From assembly GCA_031256125.1 (NCBI GenBank), contig JAIRRE010000041.1, positions 1-12,334 on the forward strand: a stretch of DNA of 12,334 nucleotides. The letters are read 5' to 3'. This document shows, piece after piece, positions 1 to 6,090 of this stretch; the first letter of the stretch is position 1, and each line of letters starts with the position of its first letter. The position numbers and the translations under genes are program-made. The notes below the pieces were generated by a model. That model saw nothing but the letters and a program-made list of their open reading frames with translations. It did not search any database and was not told the origin of the DNA. Source of the DNA: Burkholderiaceae bacterium (lineage in GTDB: Bacteria; Pseudomonadota; Gammaproteobacteria; Burkholderiales; Burkholderiaceae_C).

Positions 1-1
1 G

Positions 2-1648
2 GGCCATGTCCATAGCTTGACCCTCAACAACCAGAGCCTGATCGACTTCGACCGCGACAGACTGCACCGGGAAACCCAGCGCTATCTGCACGGCCTGGAA
101 AAACAACAGGAACTGCGGATCACCCGCAGCCGCGACAGCCTGGGGCGCTTGAGCGAGATCAACTTCGAGGGACTCCAAGGCCTGGGCACGCCGCCAACCC
201 TCATCGGTCAAGTCACCAGCCACCAGTATCATTACGATCCTTTGGACCGACTCATCGCCATCCAAATGCCCCAGCAGACCCTCCGTTACGGTTATGACGG
301 AGCTGGTCGTTTGCGCTCACAATCCACTTACGACACCAGCGCCTGGCTGCGGGCGGTGAATGAAGCAATCGCCCCCGAAATCAGCCAGCGCTGGACCATC
401 GACCCGGCGGGCAACCGGCTGCCAATCCCACAACTCGCCGGCGAAAACCGGCAGCAGCAGGACTGGGCCGCGACGGTCTATCAGGGCTGGAAAGATCCGA
501 GCTTCAACCTGCTGCAAGCAGACAGCGCATCCAACCCGGACGGCACGGTCGAGCAATGGCCGGACAACCGCATCGGTTACTACGAAGACCAGGCATGGCG
601 CTACAACACGCAGGGCAGCCGGGTCGAGCAAATGAGTCTGAAGCAAAACCAGCAGGGCCAATATCCGCGCCAGCGCCTGTCCTACGACGGTGCTAACCAG
701 TTGACGCAGGTGGAAATCGCCCGCGTCATAGGCCGGGGCTATGCCGTAGCCGCCAGTCAATGCCGCTATATCTACGACGCCTTGGGCCGCCGTTTGAAAA
801 AAACCTACACCGACGATCAAGGCCAGGAACACATCACCTACTTCGGCTGGGACAGCGACCGGCAGGTGCGCACCGAAACCGTAAGAGACGACGGCACGCG
901 CCACATTGTGCACACAGTTTACGAACCCGGCGTCTTTGCGCCGATGGTGCGGTTGAGCAAGACGATACAAGGCGATCCGCAGGCAAAACCGTCCCTGCTA
1001 ATGCAGGCGGCGCAGGCGGCATGGTCGATCACCCCCAACGATCCGGGGGTAACCGCGGTGCTGGGCAGCGCGTCCAAAGCAATGGAGCAAAACATCCAAT
1101 ATCTGCTTGAAGACCGCCTTACGCCCTTGAGCCGCAGCATCATCGGCAGAATGGGTGTAGACCCCGATGCCCTGATTGCCAGGGTACGGCAAGGGCTGGA
1201 ACAAGCCCAACAGGCCCAGCGCGCCACGGATATTGTGGTGCATTACTTTCACTGCAACCTCTTGGGAACGCCGCTGGCGTTGACGGATCAGCAGGGGCAG
1301 ATTGTCTGGGCGGCGCAACTCGATCCCTGGGGCAATATTGAAGAAGAATACAACCCGCAAGACATAGAGCAGAACATCCGGCTGCCGGGGCAGTACCATG
1401 ATCGGGAGACCGGGTTGTACTACAACAGATTTAGATATTACGATCCGAAAATCGGGGTTTATATCAATCAGGATCCAATTGGGCTTGCGGGAGGTATTCA
1501 TCTATACCACTATCCTTTCAACCCAGTCACTGGAATGGATCCCTTTGGGCTGGACGAGAAAACAATAAATATGCGCGCCTGCCCTGCCCTATCCCCTGTC
1601 CAACTGTTTTATTTTCAGATTTCATTTCGCCTGTTTTTTAAGCCATAG
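2..1648 (+). CDS. Rhs/YD-repeat protein, C-terminal part (5' end outside window)
   Basis: The reading frame is open from the first complete codon, so the true start lies upstream; the TTG at 17 is only an internal codon. The product carries YD-repeat motifs (YHYDPLDRL near 230, YGYDGAGRL near 287, YIYDALGRR near 770) and a canonical Rhs core near its end (HYFHCNLLGTP near 1240, GLYYNRFRYYDP near 1415, QDPIGLAGG near 1470, closing with DPFGL at 1538-1552). Rhs proteins form a beta-cocoon shell that encloses a variable C-terminal toxin, often delivered by type VI secretion. The conserved DPxGL boundary is where the toxin tip normally begins. Here only 31 residues follow, with no recognisable toxin domain and no immunity gene after it, so the protein looks tip-less or truncated. 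A stretch of about 90 residues (about 955-1230) between the FAPMVR and HYFHC segments is not one I recognise as core. Family assignment is firm; activity is doubtful. Confidence 0.9.
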   Translation, partial: GHVHSLTLNNQSLIDFDRDRLHRETQRYLHGLEKQQELRITRSRDSLGRLSEINFEGLQGLGTPPTLIGQVTSHQYHYDPLDRLIAIQMPQQTLRYGYDGAGRLRSQSTYDTSAWLRAVNEAIAPEISQRWTIDPAGNRLPIPQLAGENRQQQDWAATVYQGWKDPSFNLLQADSASNPDGTVEQWPDNRIGYYEDQAWRYNTQGSRVEQMSLKQNQQGQYPRQRLSYDGANQLTQVEIARVIGRGYAVAASQCRYIYDALGRRLKKTYTDDQGQEHITYFGWDSDRQVRTETVRDDGTRHIVHTVYEPGVFAPMVRLSKTIQGDPQAKPSLLMQAAQAAWSITPNDPGVTAVLGSASKAMEQNIQYLLEDRLTPLSRSIIGRMGVDPDALIARVRQGLEQAQQAQRATDIVVHYFHCNLLGTPLALTDQQGQIVWAAQLDPWGNIEEEYNPQDIEQNIRLPGQYHDRETGLYYNRFRYYDPKIGVYINQDPIGLAGGIHLYHYPFNPVTGMDPFGLDEKTINMRACPALSPVQLFYFQISFRLFFKP

Positions 1649-1747
1649 ACCGGGTTTGGCGCTGATTGCGCTGTTTTCGCAAAATAGGATAAAACATGAA
1701 TGGCTTATTTCTTGAGCATTTTGAGCCTTGTGGCTGAGTCGCCCCCC

Positions 1748-1764
1748 GCCTGTTGTGGACAGGC
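1748..1764. other. Short perfect stem-loop downstream of rhs
   Basis: GCCTGT (1748-1753) and ACAGGC (1759-1764) pair around a five-base loop, TGTGG. A second, weaker stem follows directly: GCGGC (1769-1773) with GCCGC (1783-1787). Neither is followed by a T-run on either strand, so a rho-independent terminator is not supported. They may simply be part of the structured, repeat-like DNA that fills this gap. Confidence 0.35.
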
Positions 1765-1797
1765 AACTGCGGCCACGCCAGCGCCGCGTATGCTCAA

Positions 1798-1954
1798 GGG
1801 ATGCTCTGCATAAGTCAAGCGGCAAGCGGGCACTGCGGATCGGGATGGGATGCAAGGCGCAAACCGCAGCCGTAGCTCTGGCGAGGATTTGCAACCCAGC
1901 AGACCGCCCGGGTCCGCAGATCCATGCGGCGCGGCGACTTGTGCAGAGCATCCC
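1798..1954. repeat. MITE-like imperfect palindrome with 19-bp terminal inverted repeats
   Basis: The left end GGGATGCTCTGCATAAGTC (1798-1816) is the reverse complement, with one mismatch, of the right end GACTTGTGCAGAGCATCCC (1936-1954). Pairing stops abruptly outside both ends. Weaker internal symmetry also exists: CTGCGGATC near 1834 against GGTCCGCAG near 1911, and GGGATGCAA near 1847 against TTGCAACCC near 1891. The whole 157 bp could therefore fold as one long hairpin. It holds no credible gene. Size, terminal repeats and lack of coding capacity suit a non-autonomous MITE or the paired ends of a deleted insertion sequence. I see no clear target-site duplication, so transposition is inferred, not shown. 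The 358-base gap 1649-2006 contains, besides this element, an AT-richer stretch (1649-1740) in which I recognise nothing. Confidence 0.55.
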
Positions 1955-1957
1955 AGG

Positions 1958-1987
1958 ATGTCAGTTATGCTGCATGACCTTTATAAG
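1958..1987 (+). promoter_or_regulatory. Candidate sigma-70 promoter for nfeD-qmcA
   Basis: ATGTCA (1958-1963, four of six matches to TTGACA) lies 18 bp upstream of TATAAG (1982-1987, five of six matches to TATAAT). Transcription would begin near 1994, giving a very short leader before the GAGGT ribosome-binding site at 1996-2000. The -35 hexamer starts four bases outside the palindromic element that ends at 1954. Prediction by eye only. Confidence 0.4.
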
Positions 1988-2006
1988 GGTGGATTGAGGT
2001 TCTCGC

Positions 2007-2471
2007 ATGTCTTTCCCGCATCTCCAATGGTGGTACTGGATCGTGCTCGGTGTGGCGCTGCTGCTGGCCGAGTTGGCGCTGCCGATGTTCGTTCTGGTGT
2101 GGTTCGGCGTGGCGGCGGTGGCCGTTGGCCTGCTGCTGGCGCTGTTGCCCAGTCTTGGGTTGACGGCGGAGTTGACGCTGTGGCTGGTGCTGTCGGTGGC
2201 GCTGGTGGTGTTGTGGTTTCGCGTATTCCAGTCCAATGTTTACAAAACGCGCGCGGGCATGGCCGATGCCGCGATTGGCGAAGTCGGACTGTTATCGAAA
2301 GCCGTGGCGCCGTTTGGCAAGGGCGAGGTGCGTTTTCAAAAACCGGTGCTCGGCAGCGAGGTTTGGCCCTGCATTGCCAATGAGTCCATAGCCGCAGGTG
2401 AGCGCGTGCGCATCGCCCGCGTCGAAGGTAATTTAATTACTGTGACCAAAATTCAAGGAGTTGTTTCATGA
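2007..2471 (+). CDS. NfeD-like membrane protein (YbbJ type)
   Basis: A 154-residue short-form NfeD protein without the N-terminal ClpP-like protease domain of long NfeD. Three hydrophobic segments (about residues 9-29, 30-50 and 54-74) are followed by a soluble domain (about 86-152, from AAIGEVGLLSKAV to RVEGNLITVTKI) that fits the NfeD C-terminal OB-fold. It is expected in the inner membrane as the partner of the SPFH protein encoded next, and such pairs are thought to organise membrane microdomains and membrane protein quality control. The ATG at 2007 has GAGGT six bases upstream. Its stop codon overlaps the next start as ATGA (2468-2471), which implies translational coupling. The family is clear from the topology, the OB-like tail and the neighbour; the precise role is inferred. 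Confidence 0.88.
   Translation: MSFPHLQWWYWIVLGVALLLAELALPMFVLVWFGVAAVAVGLLLALLPSLGLTAELTLWLVLSVALVVLWFRVFQSNVYKTRAGMADAAIGEVGLLSKAVAPFGKGEVRFQKPVLGSEVWPCIANESIAAGERVRIARVEGNLITVTKIQGVVS
2455..2460 (+). promoter_or_regulatory. Strong Shine-Dalgarno for qmcA inside nfeD
   Basis: AAGGAG lies seven bases before the ATG at 2468 and within the last codons of the nfeD-like gene. It fixes the qmcA start and means that gene can also be translated independently of coupling. Confidence 0.75.
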
Positions 2472-3334
2472 TTGCTTCCGGTGGATTGATTGTTATCGTT
2501 GTCATTCTGGTATTCGTGGTCGTTACGCTGGTCAAGGGCATCCGCATCGTGCCGCAGGGCGAGGAGTGGATCGTCGAGCGCCTGGGCAAATACCACGGCA
2601 CGCTGCTGCCGGGGCTGACCGTCATCATTCCCTACCTCGACCATGTGGCCTACAAGCTGGTCACCAAAGACATCATCCTGGACGTGCAAAAGCAGGAAGT
2701 CATCACGCACGACAACGCCGTCATCGTGACCAACGCCATTGCCTTCATCAAGGTCACCGATCCGGTCAAAGCGGTTTACGGCGTGGTCAATTTCGCCGAG
2801 GCGATTCGCAACCTCATCATGACCACGCTGCGCTCCATCATCGGCGAGATGGATCTGGACGCGGCGCTATCGAGCCGCGACAAGATCAAGGCGCGGCTGC
2901 GCGAGAGCATCGCCGACGAAGTGCTCGATTGGGGGCTGTCGGTCAAATCGGTGGAGTTGCAGGACATCAGCCCCTCGCCCTCCATGCAAAAGGCGATGGA
3001 GGCGCAAGCCAGCGCCGAGCGCGAACGCAAGGCCACCGTCACCAAGGCCGAGGGCGCCAAGCAGGCCGCCATTTTGCAAGCGGAAGCGCGGCTGGAATCG
3101 GCGCGGCGCGACGCCGAGGCGCAGGTCACGCTGGCCGAGGCCAGTGCGCAGGCCATCCGCCGCGTGGCCGACGCGCTGGGTGGGCAGGACGCCCCGATGC
3201 GCTACCTGCTGGGCGAAAAATATCTCAATGCGATGAACGGCTTGGCCACTTCGACCAACGCCAAAACCATTGTTCTGCCAGCGGACATCCAAAGCGCAAT
3301 TCAGGGTCTGTTTACCAAGGGCAAGGAAGGTTGA
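2468..3334 (+). CDS. qmcA: SPFH/band-7 (stomatin/prohibitin-like) protein, QmcA type
   Basis: The 288-residue product starts with one transmembrane segment (about residues 5-23). The SPFH domain follows (about 24-180), opening with the typical GIRIVPQGEEWIVERLGKY and containing RSIIGEMDLD (122-131). Next comes an Ala/Glu/Arg-rich, probably coiled-coil stretch (about 175-235) and a short tail. This is the architecture of E. coli QmcA, whose gene also neighbours an nfeD-family gene. Proteins of this group form large membrane-anchored oligomers that scaffold or protect membrane proteins and interact with FtsH-type proteolysis. The start is set by the AAGGAG site and the ATGA overlap with the upstream gene. 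Length is close to family size and nothing looks damaged. HflK or HflC is an alternative label, but the single gene next to nfeD favours QmcA. Confidence 0.9.
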   Translation: MIASGGLIVIVVILVFVVVTLVKGIRIVPQGEEWIVERLGKYHGTLLPGLTVIIPYLDHVAYKLVTKDIILDVQKQEVITHDNAVIVTNAIAFIKVTDPVKAVYGVVNFAEAIRNLIMTTLRSIIGEMDLDAALSSRDKIKARLRESIADEVLDWGLSVKSVELQDISPSPSMQKAMEAQASAERERKATVTKAEGAKQAAILQAEARLESARRDAEAQVTLAEASAQAIRRVADALGGQDAPMRYLLGEKYLNAMNGLATSTNAKTIVLPADIQSAIQGLFTKGKEG

Positions 3335-3540
3335 GACAACGTTTTACCGCCGAGCGCACGTCATCACTTGGCCCAAGGATGCGTGGCTGAGCCAACAATA
3401 AAGGTCTGTGCGCTCAGCGCAGCCCGTCAAGTGCAAACACCCTTTCCTTCGGGTTGTAATAGAATGTAAACACACCTCAACGATGTTTTTCCGTAGGGAG
3501 GTGTCGCGCCGCAGCCATTCTGTGGATCACTCGCACGGCT

Positions 3541-3567
3541 TTGGCACTCTCGACCCCAGAGTGCTAA
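3541..3567 (+). promoter_or_regulatory. CIRCE operator (HrcA-binding site) upstream of rpoH
   Basis: TTGGCACTC (3541-3549) and GAGTGCTAA (3559-3567) are separated by exactly nine bases. The CIRCE consensus is TTAGCACTC-N9-GAGTGCTAA, so 17 of 18 conserved positions match and only the third base differs. CIRCE is bound by HrcA, the repressor classically controlling groESL and dnaK. The site covers the spacer and both hexamers of the candidate rpoH promoter, a position suited to repression. hrcA itself is not in this window. Confidence 0.88.
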
Positions 3568-3570
3568 AAT
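3541..3570 (+). promoter_or_regulatory. Probable sigma-70 promoter of rpoH, overlapped by CIRCE
   Basis: TTGGCA (3541-3546) and TAAAAT (3565-3570) are separated by 18 bp, each with five of six consensus matches. The predicted start is near 3577, about 22 bases before the rpoH ATG. The 264-base gap 3335-3598 holds nothing else I can support beyond an isolated inverted repeat (3472-3504), and no terminator for qmcA is visible. Confidence 0.6.
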
Positions 3571-3578
3571 ACCCAACC

Positions 3579-3594
3579 AATATGAAAGGATATT
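3579..3594 (+). promoter_or_regulatory. rpoH ribosome-binding site in the loop of a weak A-U hairpin
   Basis: The Shine-Dalgarno AAAGGA (3585-3590) lies eight bases before the ATG at 3599. It is bracketed by AATAT (3579-3583) and ATATT (3590-3594), a five-pair, A-U only stem with the hexaloop GAAAGG. The ribosome-binding site is plain. A regulatory role for so weak a stem is speculative. Confidence 0.5.
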
Positions 3595-3598
3595 AACC

Positions 3599-4549
3599 AT
3601 GACCGAATCGACACTTGCCGCTCCCAAGGCCGCTGGCAACGCCGTGGCCGTGGCCAACCCTTGGTCTGTGGTGCCGCCGGTGGGCAATCTGGATGCTTAC
3701 GTTGCCGCCGTCAACCGCCTGCCCATGCTCACGCCGGAAGAAGAACAGCGTTACGCCCGCGAACTGCGCGATTCCGGCAGCCTGGAAGCGGCCGGGCGCA
3801 TGGTGCTGTCGCACCTGCGACTGGTAGTCTCGGTCTCGCGCCAGTATTTGGGCTACGGGCTGCCGCAAGGCGACCTGATTCAGGAAGGCAACATTGGCCT
3901 GATGAAAGCCGTGCGGCGGTTCGATCCCGACCAGGGCGTGCGGCTGGTGAGCTATGCGCTGCACTGGATCAAGGCCGAAATCCACGAATACATTTTGCGC
4001 AACTGGCGCATGGTCAGGGTCGCCACCACCAAGGCGCAGCGCAAGTTGTTTTTCAATTTGCGCTCGATGAAGCAAAACTTGCGCGCCGAAGATGCCGTGG
4101 CCGATGCGCCCCCGCGCGAGGCGCTGACCGAGGCGCAGATCGGAATGGTGGCGCGGCAGTTGAGCGTCAAGCCCGAAGAAGTGCGCGAGATGGAAATGCG
4201 CCTGGCCGGCGGCGACGTAGTGCTCGACCCCACCCCGGTGGACGCCGACGAACCCGCGCTTGGCCCCATCACCTGGCTGGCCGACGAAACGCACGAACCG
4301 GCCGCCATGCTGGAATCGGCGCAGCGCGAGCGCCTGTCCACCGTCGGCATCGGGCAGGCGCTGGACAAGCTGGACGCGCGCAGCCGCCGCATCGTCACCG
4401 AACGCTGGCTCAACGTCAATGACGATGGCAGCGGCGGCAAAACGCTGCACGAATTGGCCGCCGAATACGGCGTCTCGGCCGAACGCATCCGCCAGATCGA
4501 GGCGGCGGCAATGAAAAAAATGAAGGCCGAACTGGCCGAGTACGCCTGA
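3599..4549 (+). CDS. rpoH: RNA polymerase heat-shock sigma factor, sigma-32
   Basis: This 316-residue sigma-70 family protein directs RNA polymerase to heat-shock promoters (chaperones, Lon, Clp, FtsH). The diagnostic RpoH box QRKLFFNLR is intact at residues 147-155. Region 2.2 is seen as DLIQEGNIGLMKAV (92-105), followed by the region 2.3/2.4 segment VSYALHWIKAEIHEYILRNW. Region 4.2 has a helix-turn-helix near the C-terminus (LHELAAEYGVSAERIRQIE). The product is longer than the roughly 284 residues of E. coli RpoH, partly through an Ala-rich N-terminus and a longer linker around residues 200-235. The ATG at 3599 has AAAGGA at good distance. The gene stands alone between its own promoter/CIRCE region and a terminator. 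Transcription is probably restrained by HrcA; post-translational control by DnaK/FtsH is family knowledge not visible here. Confidence 0.96.
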   Translation: MTESTLAAPKAAGNAVAVANPWSVVPPVGNLDAYVAAVNRLPMLTPEEEQRYARELRDSGSLEAAGRMVLSHLRLVVSVSRQYLGYGLPQGDLIQEGNIGLMKAVRRFDPDQGVRLVSYALHWIKAEIHEYILRNWRMVRVATTKAQRKLFFNLRSMKQNLRAEDAVADAPPREALTEAQIGMVARQLSVKPEEVREMEMRLAGGDVVLDPTPVDADEPALGPITWLADETHEPAAMLESAQRERLSTVGIGQALDKLDARSRRIVTERWLNVNDDGSGGKTLHELAAEYGVSAERIRQIEAAAMKKMKAELAEYA

Positions 4550-4571
4550 CTGGCCGGTATTACCCCTGCGC

Positions 4572-4599
4572 AAACGCCGCCCGTCCAGGCGGCGTTTTT
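4572..4599 (+). terminator. Rho-independent terminator of rpoH, convergent with the sco gene
   Basis: AAACGCCGCC (4572-4581) pairs perfectly with GGCGGCGTTT (4588-4597) around a six-base loop, and the T-run extends to 4599. The last T is also part of the stop codon of the convergent minus-strand sco gene (4599-4601). Read from the minus strand the same stem is followed only by TTT, so it may work weakly in both directions. Confidence 0.88.
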
Positions 4600-5186
4600 C
4601 ATTTGCCGTCCAGCAGCCGCCGCACGTCATCGGCCATATCCTGCGGCGTTTCGCCGGGCCGGGTTGCCAGGCGCAGCCGCCCTTGCGGGTCGTAGATATA
4701 GCTGGCTGCCGTGTGGTCCATGGTGTAACTGGTGGGCGTAGGACCTGCCACCTTGCGGTAATACACATTGAAATCGCGCGCCGTGGCCGCCAGTTGCTCG
4801 CTGCTGGCCGGCACCAGGCCGATAAAGCCGGGATCGAAAGCCGTCACAGAGGGTTTGATGATCGGCTTATCGCGCGCCGGATCGACGGATACGAACAACA
4901 CTTGCAAGCGCGCCCCGTCCGCCCCCAGCAGCTTTTTGACTTGCGCCCAATCGGTCAAGGTGGTCGGGCATACATCCGGGCACATGGTGTAGCCGAAGAA
5001 CACCGCCACCGCCTTGCCGCGAAAATCCGCAAGTTGGCGCAGCTTGCCATCGGCATCGGGCAAATGCAAGTCCTTGCCATAACCGGCACCGGAAATGTCC
5101 ATACTGTGGAACTGCGTGCACCCCGCAAGGGCCAACGCAAAAACGCTGATTGCTATTGTTTTAAGAGCGATTCGGCGATTGAGCAT
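4599..5186 (-). CDS. SCO1/SenC/PrrC-family lipoprotein (copper chaperone, thioredoxin fold)
   Basis: A 195-residue protein starting at the ATG at 5186-5184. The same frame stays open to 5720, but that part is a shadow of the upstream gene. The N-terminus is a lipoprotein signal with lipobox LAGC and acceptor Cys23, which would anchor the protein to a membrane facing the periplasm. The thioredoxin-like domain carries the SCO copper motif CPDVC (Cys69, Cys73) and the distal ligand His158 in TMDHTA, so all three metal ligands are present. SCO proteins deliver copper to, or reduce, the CuA site of cytochrome c oxidase. No oxidase gene lies nearby. The start is eight bases after the stop of the methyltransferase-like gene, with only a weak GCGGA upstream, which suggests co-transcription and translational coupling. 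Confidence 0.92.
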   Translation of the reverse strand: MLNRRIALKTIAISVFALALAGCTQFHSMDISGAGYGKDLHLPDADGKLRQLADFRGKAVAVFFGYTMCPDVCPTTLTDWAQVKKLLGADGARLQVLFVSVDPARDKPIIKPSVTAFDPGFIGLVPASSEQLAATARDFNVYYRKVAGPTPTSYTMDHTAASYIYDPQGRLRLATRPGETPQDMADDVRRLLDGK

Positions 5187-5194
5187 GGCGGCGA

Positions 5195-6082
5195 TTATCC
5201 GCCCGGCCTGCGCCGCAGTGCGGCCCGCACTTGATCGAGCGGGATTTCGGTTTGCGCTTGTACCGCGTGGCGCGGCTGCGGCGCCAGCGCGTGGCCGTAG
5301 ATGATCTCGAAGGTCAACGCCAGCGGCTGATCCGCATCCGCGCGCAGCGCAGTTTCTAACTCGGCGTGCAACCGCTCGCGCCAGCCGCGCGTGCGCAAGC
5401 CCGCAAAACGCGCCGGGTGCAAATTGCGGCCCAGCCCGCGCAACTCGGCCAGCAGCCGCGCCGCGCTGGGGAAGGTCAGCGTGATGCGCTCCATATCCAT
5501 CACCGGCTCGGCAAAACCCGCAGTGACCAGCCAATCGCCCCAGTCGTGCATATCCACGAAATCCTGCGCCGGCGGCGGCCAGCTCAGCCGGGCATAGAGC
5601 GCGCGCAACTCGCGCAGCGTGTCCGGCCCGAAGCAGGAAAACATCACGAAGCCGCCCGGCGCCAGCGCGCGCCGCCAGGCCGCCAGTAGCGCGCCGGGGT
5701 CTGCCGCCTGATGCGCGCACATATTGGCCCAGACCATATCCATTGCCCCTTCCGGCGCGGGCTGCGGCGAGTCAACCGCGCCGCGCCAGCGTTGCCACCA
5801 GCTTGGGCTGACAGCCGCATAAGGCGCAAGGCGACCGGCCTCATCCAGCGCGAACGCCCGCGCCTTGGGGTAATGCACGGCGACTAGGGCATGAACCGCC
5901 TGGACATCGCGCGGCGCTGAAGCATCGGCCCAGCGCGCGACCGGCAGCCCGATCACATCCAGCCGCCCGGCCATGCGGCGGCCAATTTCCTCGTGCAACC
6001 AGGGTGCGGCAGCAGACAGCCGCGCCCAGCGCCGCGCGGCGGCGGGGTCGATGGCAGAGGGGGTATGGATTTCAGCGGGCAT
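5195..6082 (-). CDS. BioC-like methyltransferase-fold protein with degenerate SAM motif I
   Basis: I chose the ATG at 6082-6080 (MPAEIHTPSAIDP), giving 295 residues, with AGGGAGAG about eight bases upstream. The frame is open to an ATG at 6157, but the extra 25 residues are the translation of a palindromic repeat. Later parts resemble class I methyltransferases of the BioC (malonyl-ACP O-methyltransferase) group: MVWANMCAHQAADPGALLAAW, then LAPGGFVMFSCFGPDTLREL, FVDMHDWGDWLVTAGF, PVMDMERITLTF and a C-terminal EIIYGHAL. The glycine-rich SAM-binding motif I (D-x-G-x-G) expected near residues 45-60 is not evident; that stretch reads IGLPVARWADASAPRDVQ. I recall similar degenerate homologues in Comamonadaceae, so this may be a family trait. 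It could be a poorly active or non-catalytic relative. It is followed after eight bases by the SCO gene. Confidence 0.75.
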   Translation of the reverse strand: MPAEIHTPSAIDPAAARRWARLSAAAPWLHEEIGRRMAGRLDVIGLPVARWADASAPRDVQAVHALVAVHYPKARAFALDEAGRLAPYAAVSPSWWQRWRGAVDSPQPAPEGAMDMVWANMCAHQAADPGALLAAWRRALAPGGFVMFSCFGPDTLRELRALYARLSWPPPAQDFVDMHDWGDWLVTAGFAEPVMDMERITLTFPSAARLLAELRGLGRNLHPARFAGLRTRGWRERLHAELETALRADADQPLALTFEIIYGHALAPQPRHAVQAQTEIPLDQVRAALRRRPGG

Positions 6083-6090
6083 CAAGAACA

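Noticed and set aside
998..1501. Minus-strand open frame opposite the Rhs core
   Set aside because: The plus strand encodes a clear Rhs core over the same span; the antisense product shows no domain.
1622..1951. Minus-strand 109-codon frame in the gap after rhs
   Set aside because: It spans the palindromic element and the AT-richer stretch, has no ribosome-binding site that I can see and no recognisable domain.
1850..2383. Plus-strand 177-codon frame across the palindrome and nfeD
   Set aside because: Out of frame with the NfeD-like gene, Gly/Arg/Ala-rich and without family features.
3335..3430. Terminator for qmcA (TTGGC...GCCAA near 3367-3394; TGCGCTCAGCGCA near 3409)
   Set aside because: The first stem is interrupted, the second has almost no loop, and neither is followed by a T-run.
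3472..3504. ACACCTC / GAGGTGT inverted repeat in the qmcA-rpoH gap
   Set aside because: Seven-base arms with a 19-base loop and no T-run: not a terminator, and too weak alone to call an operator.
3408..3596. Small plus-strand frame (62 codons) just before rpoH
   Set aside because: It covers the rpoH promoter and CIRCE site and has neither a ribosome-binding site nor a plausible protein composition.
3593..4768. 391-codon minus-strand open frame opposite rpoH
   Set aside because: Antisense shadow of rpoH crossing its terminator, with no recognisable family.
5187..5720. Upstream in-frame extension of the SCO gene (frame open from 5720)
   Set aside because: The extension translates to Ala/Arg/Gly-rich sequence lying antiphase inside the methyltransferase-like gene. 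The lipoprotein signal beginning at 5186 gives a proper mature SCO protein.
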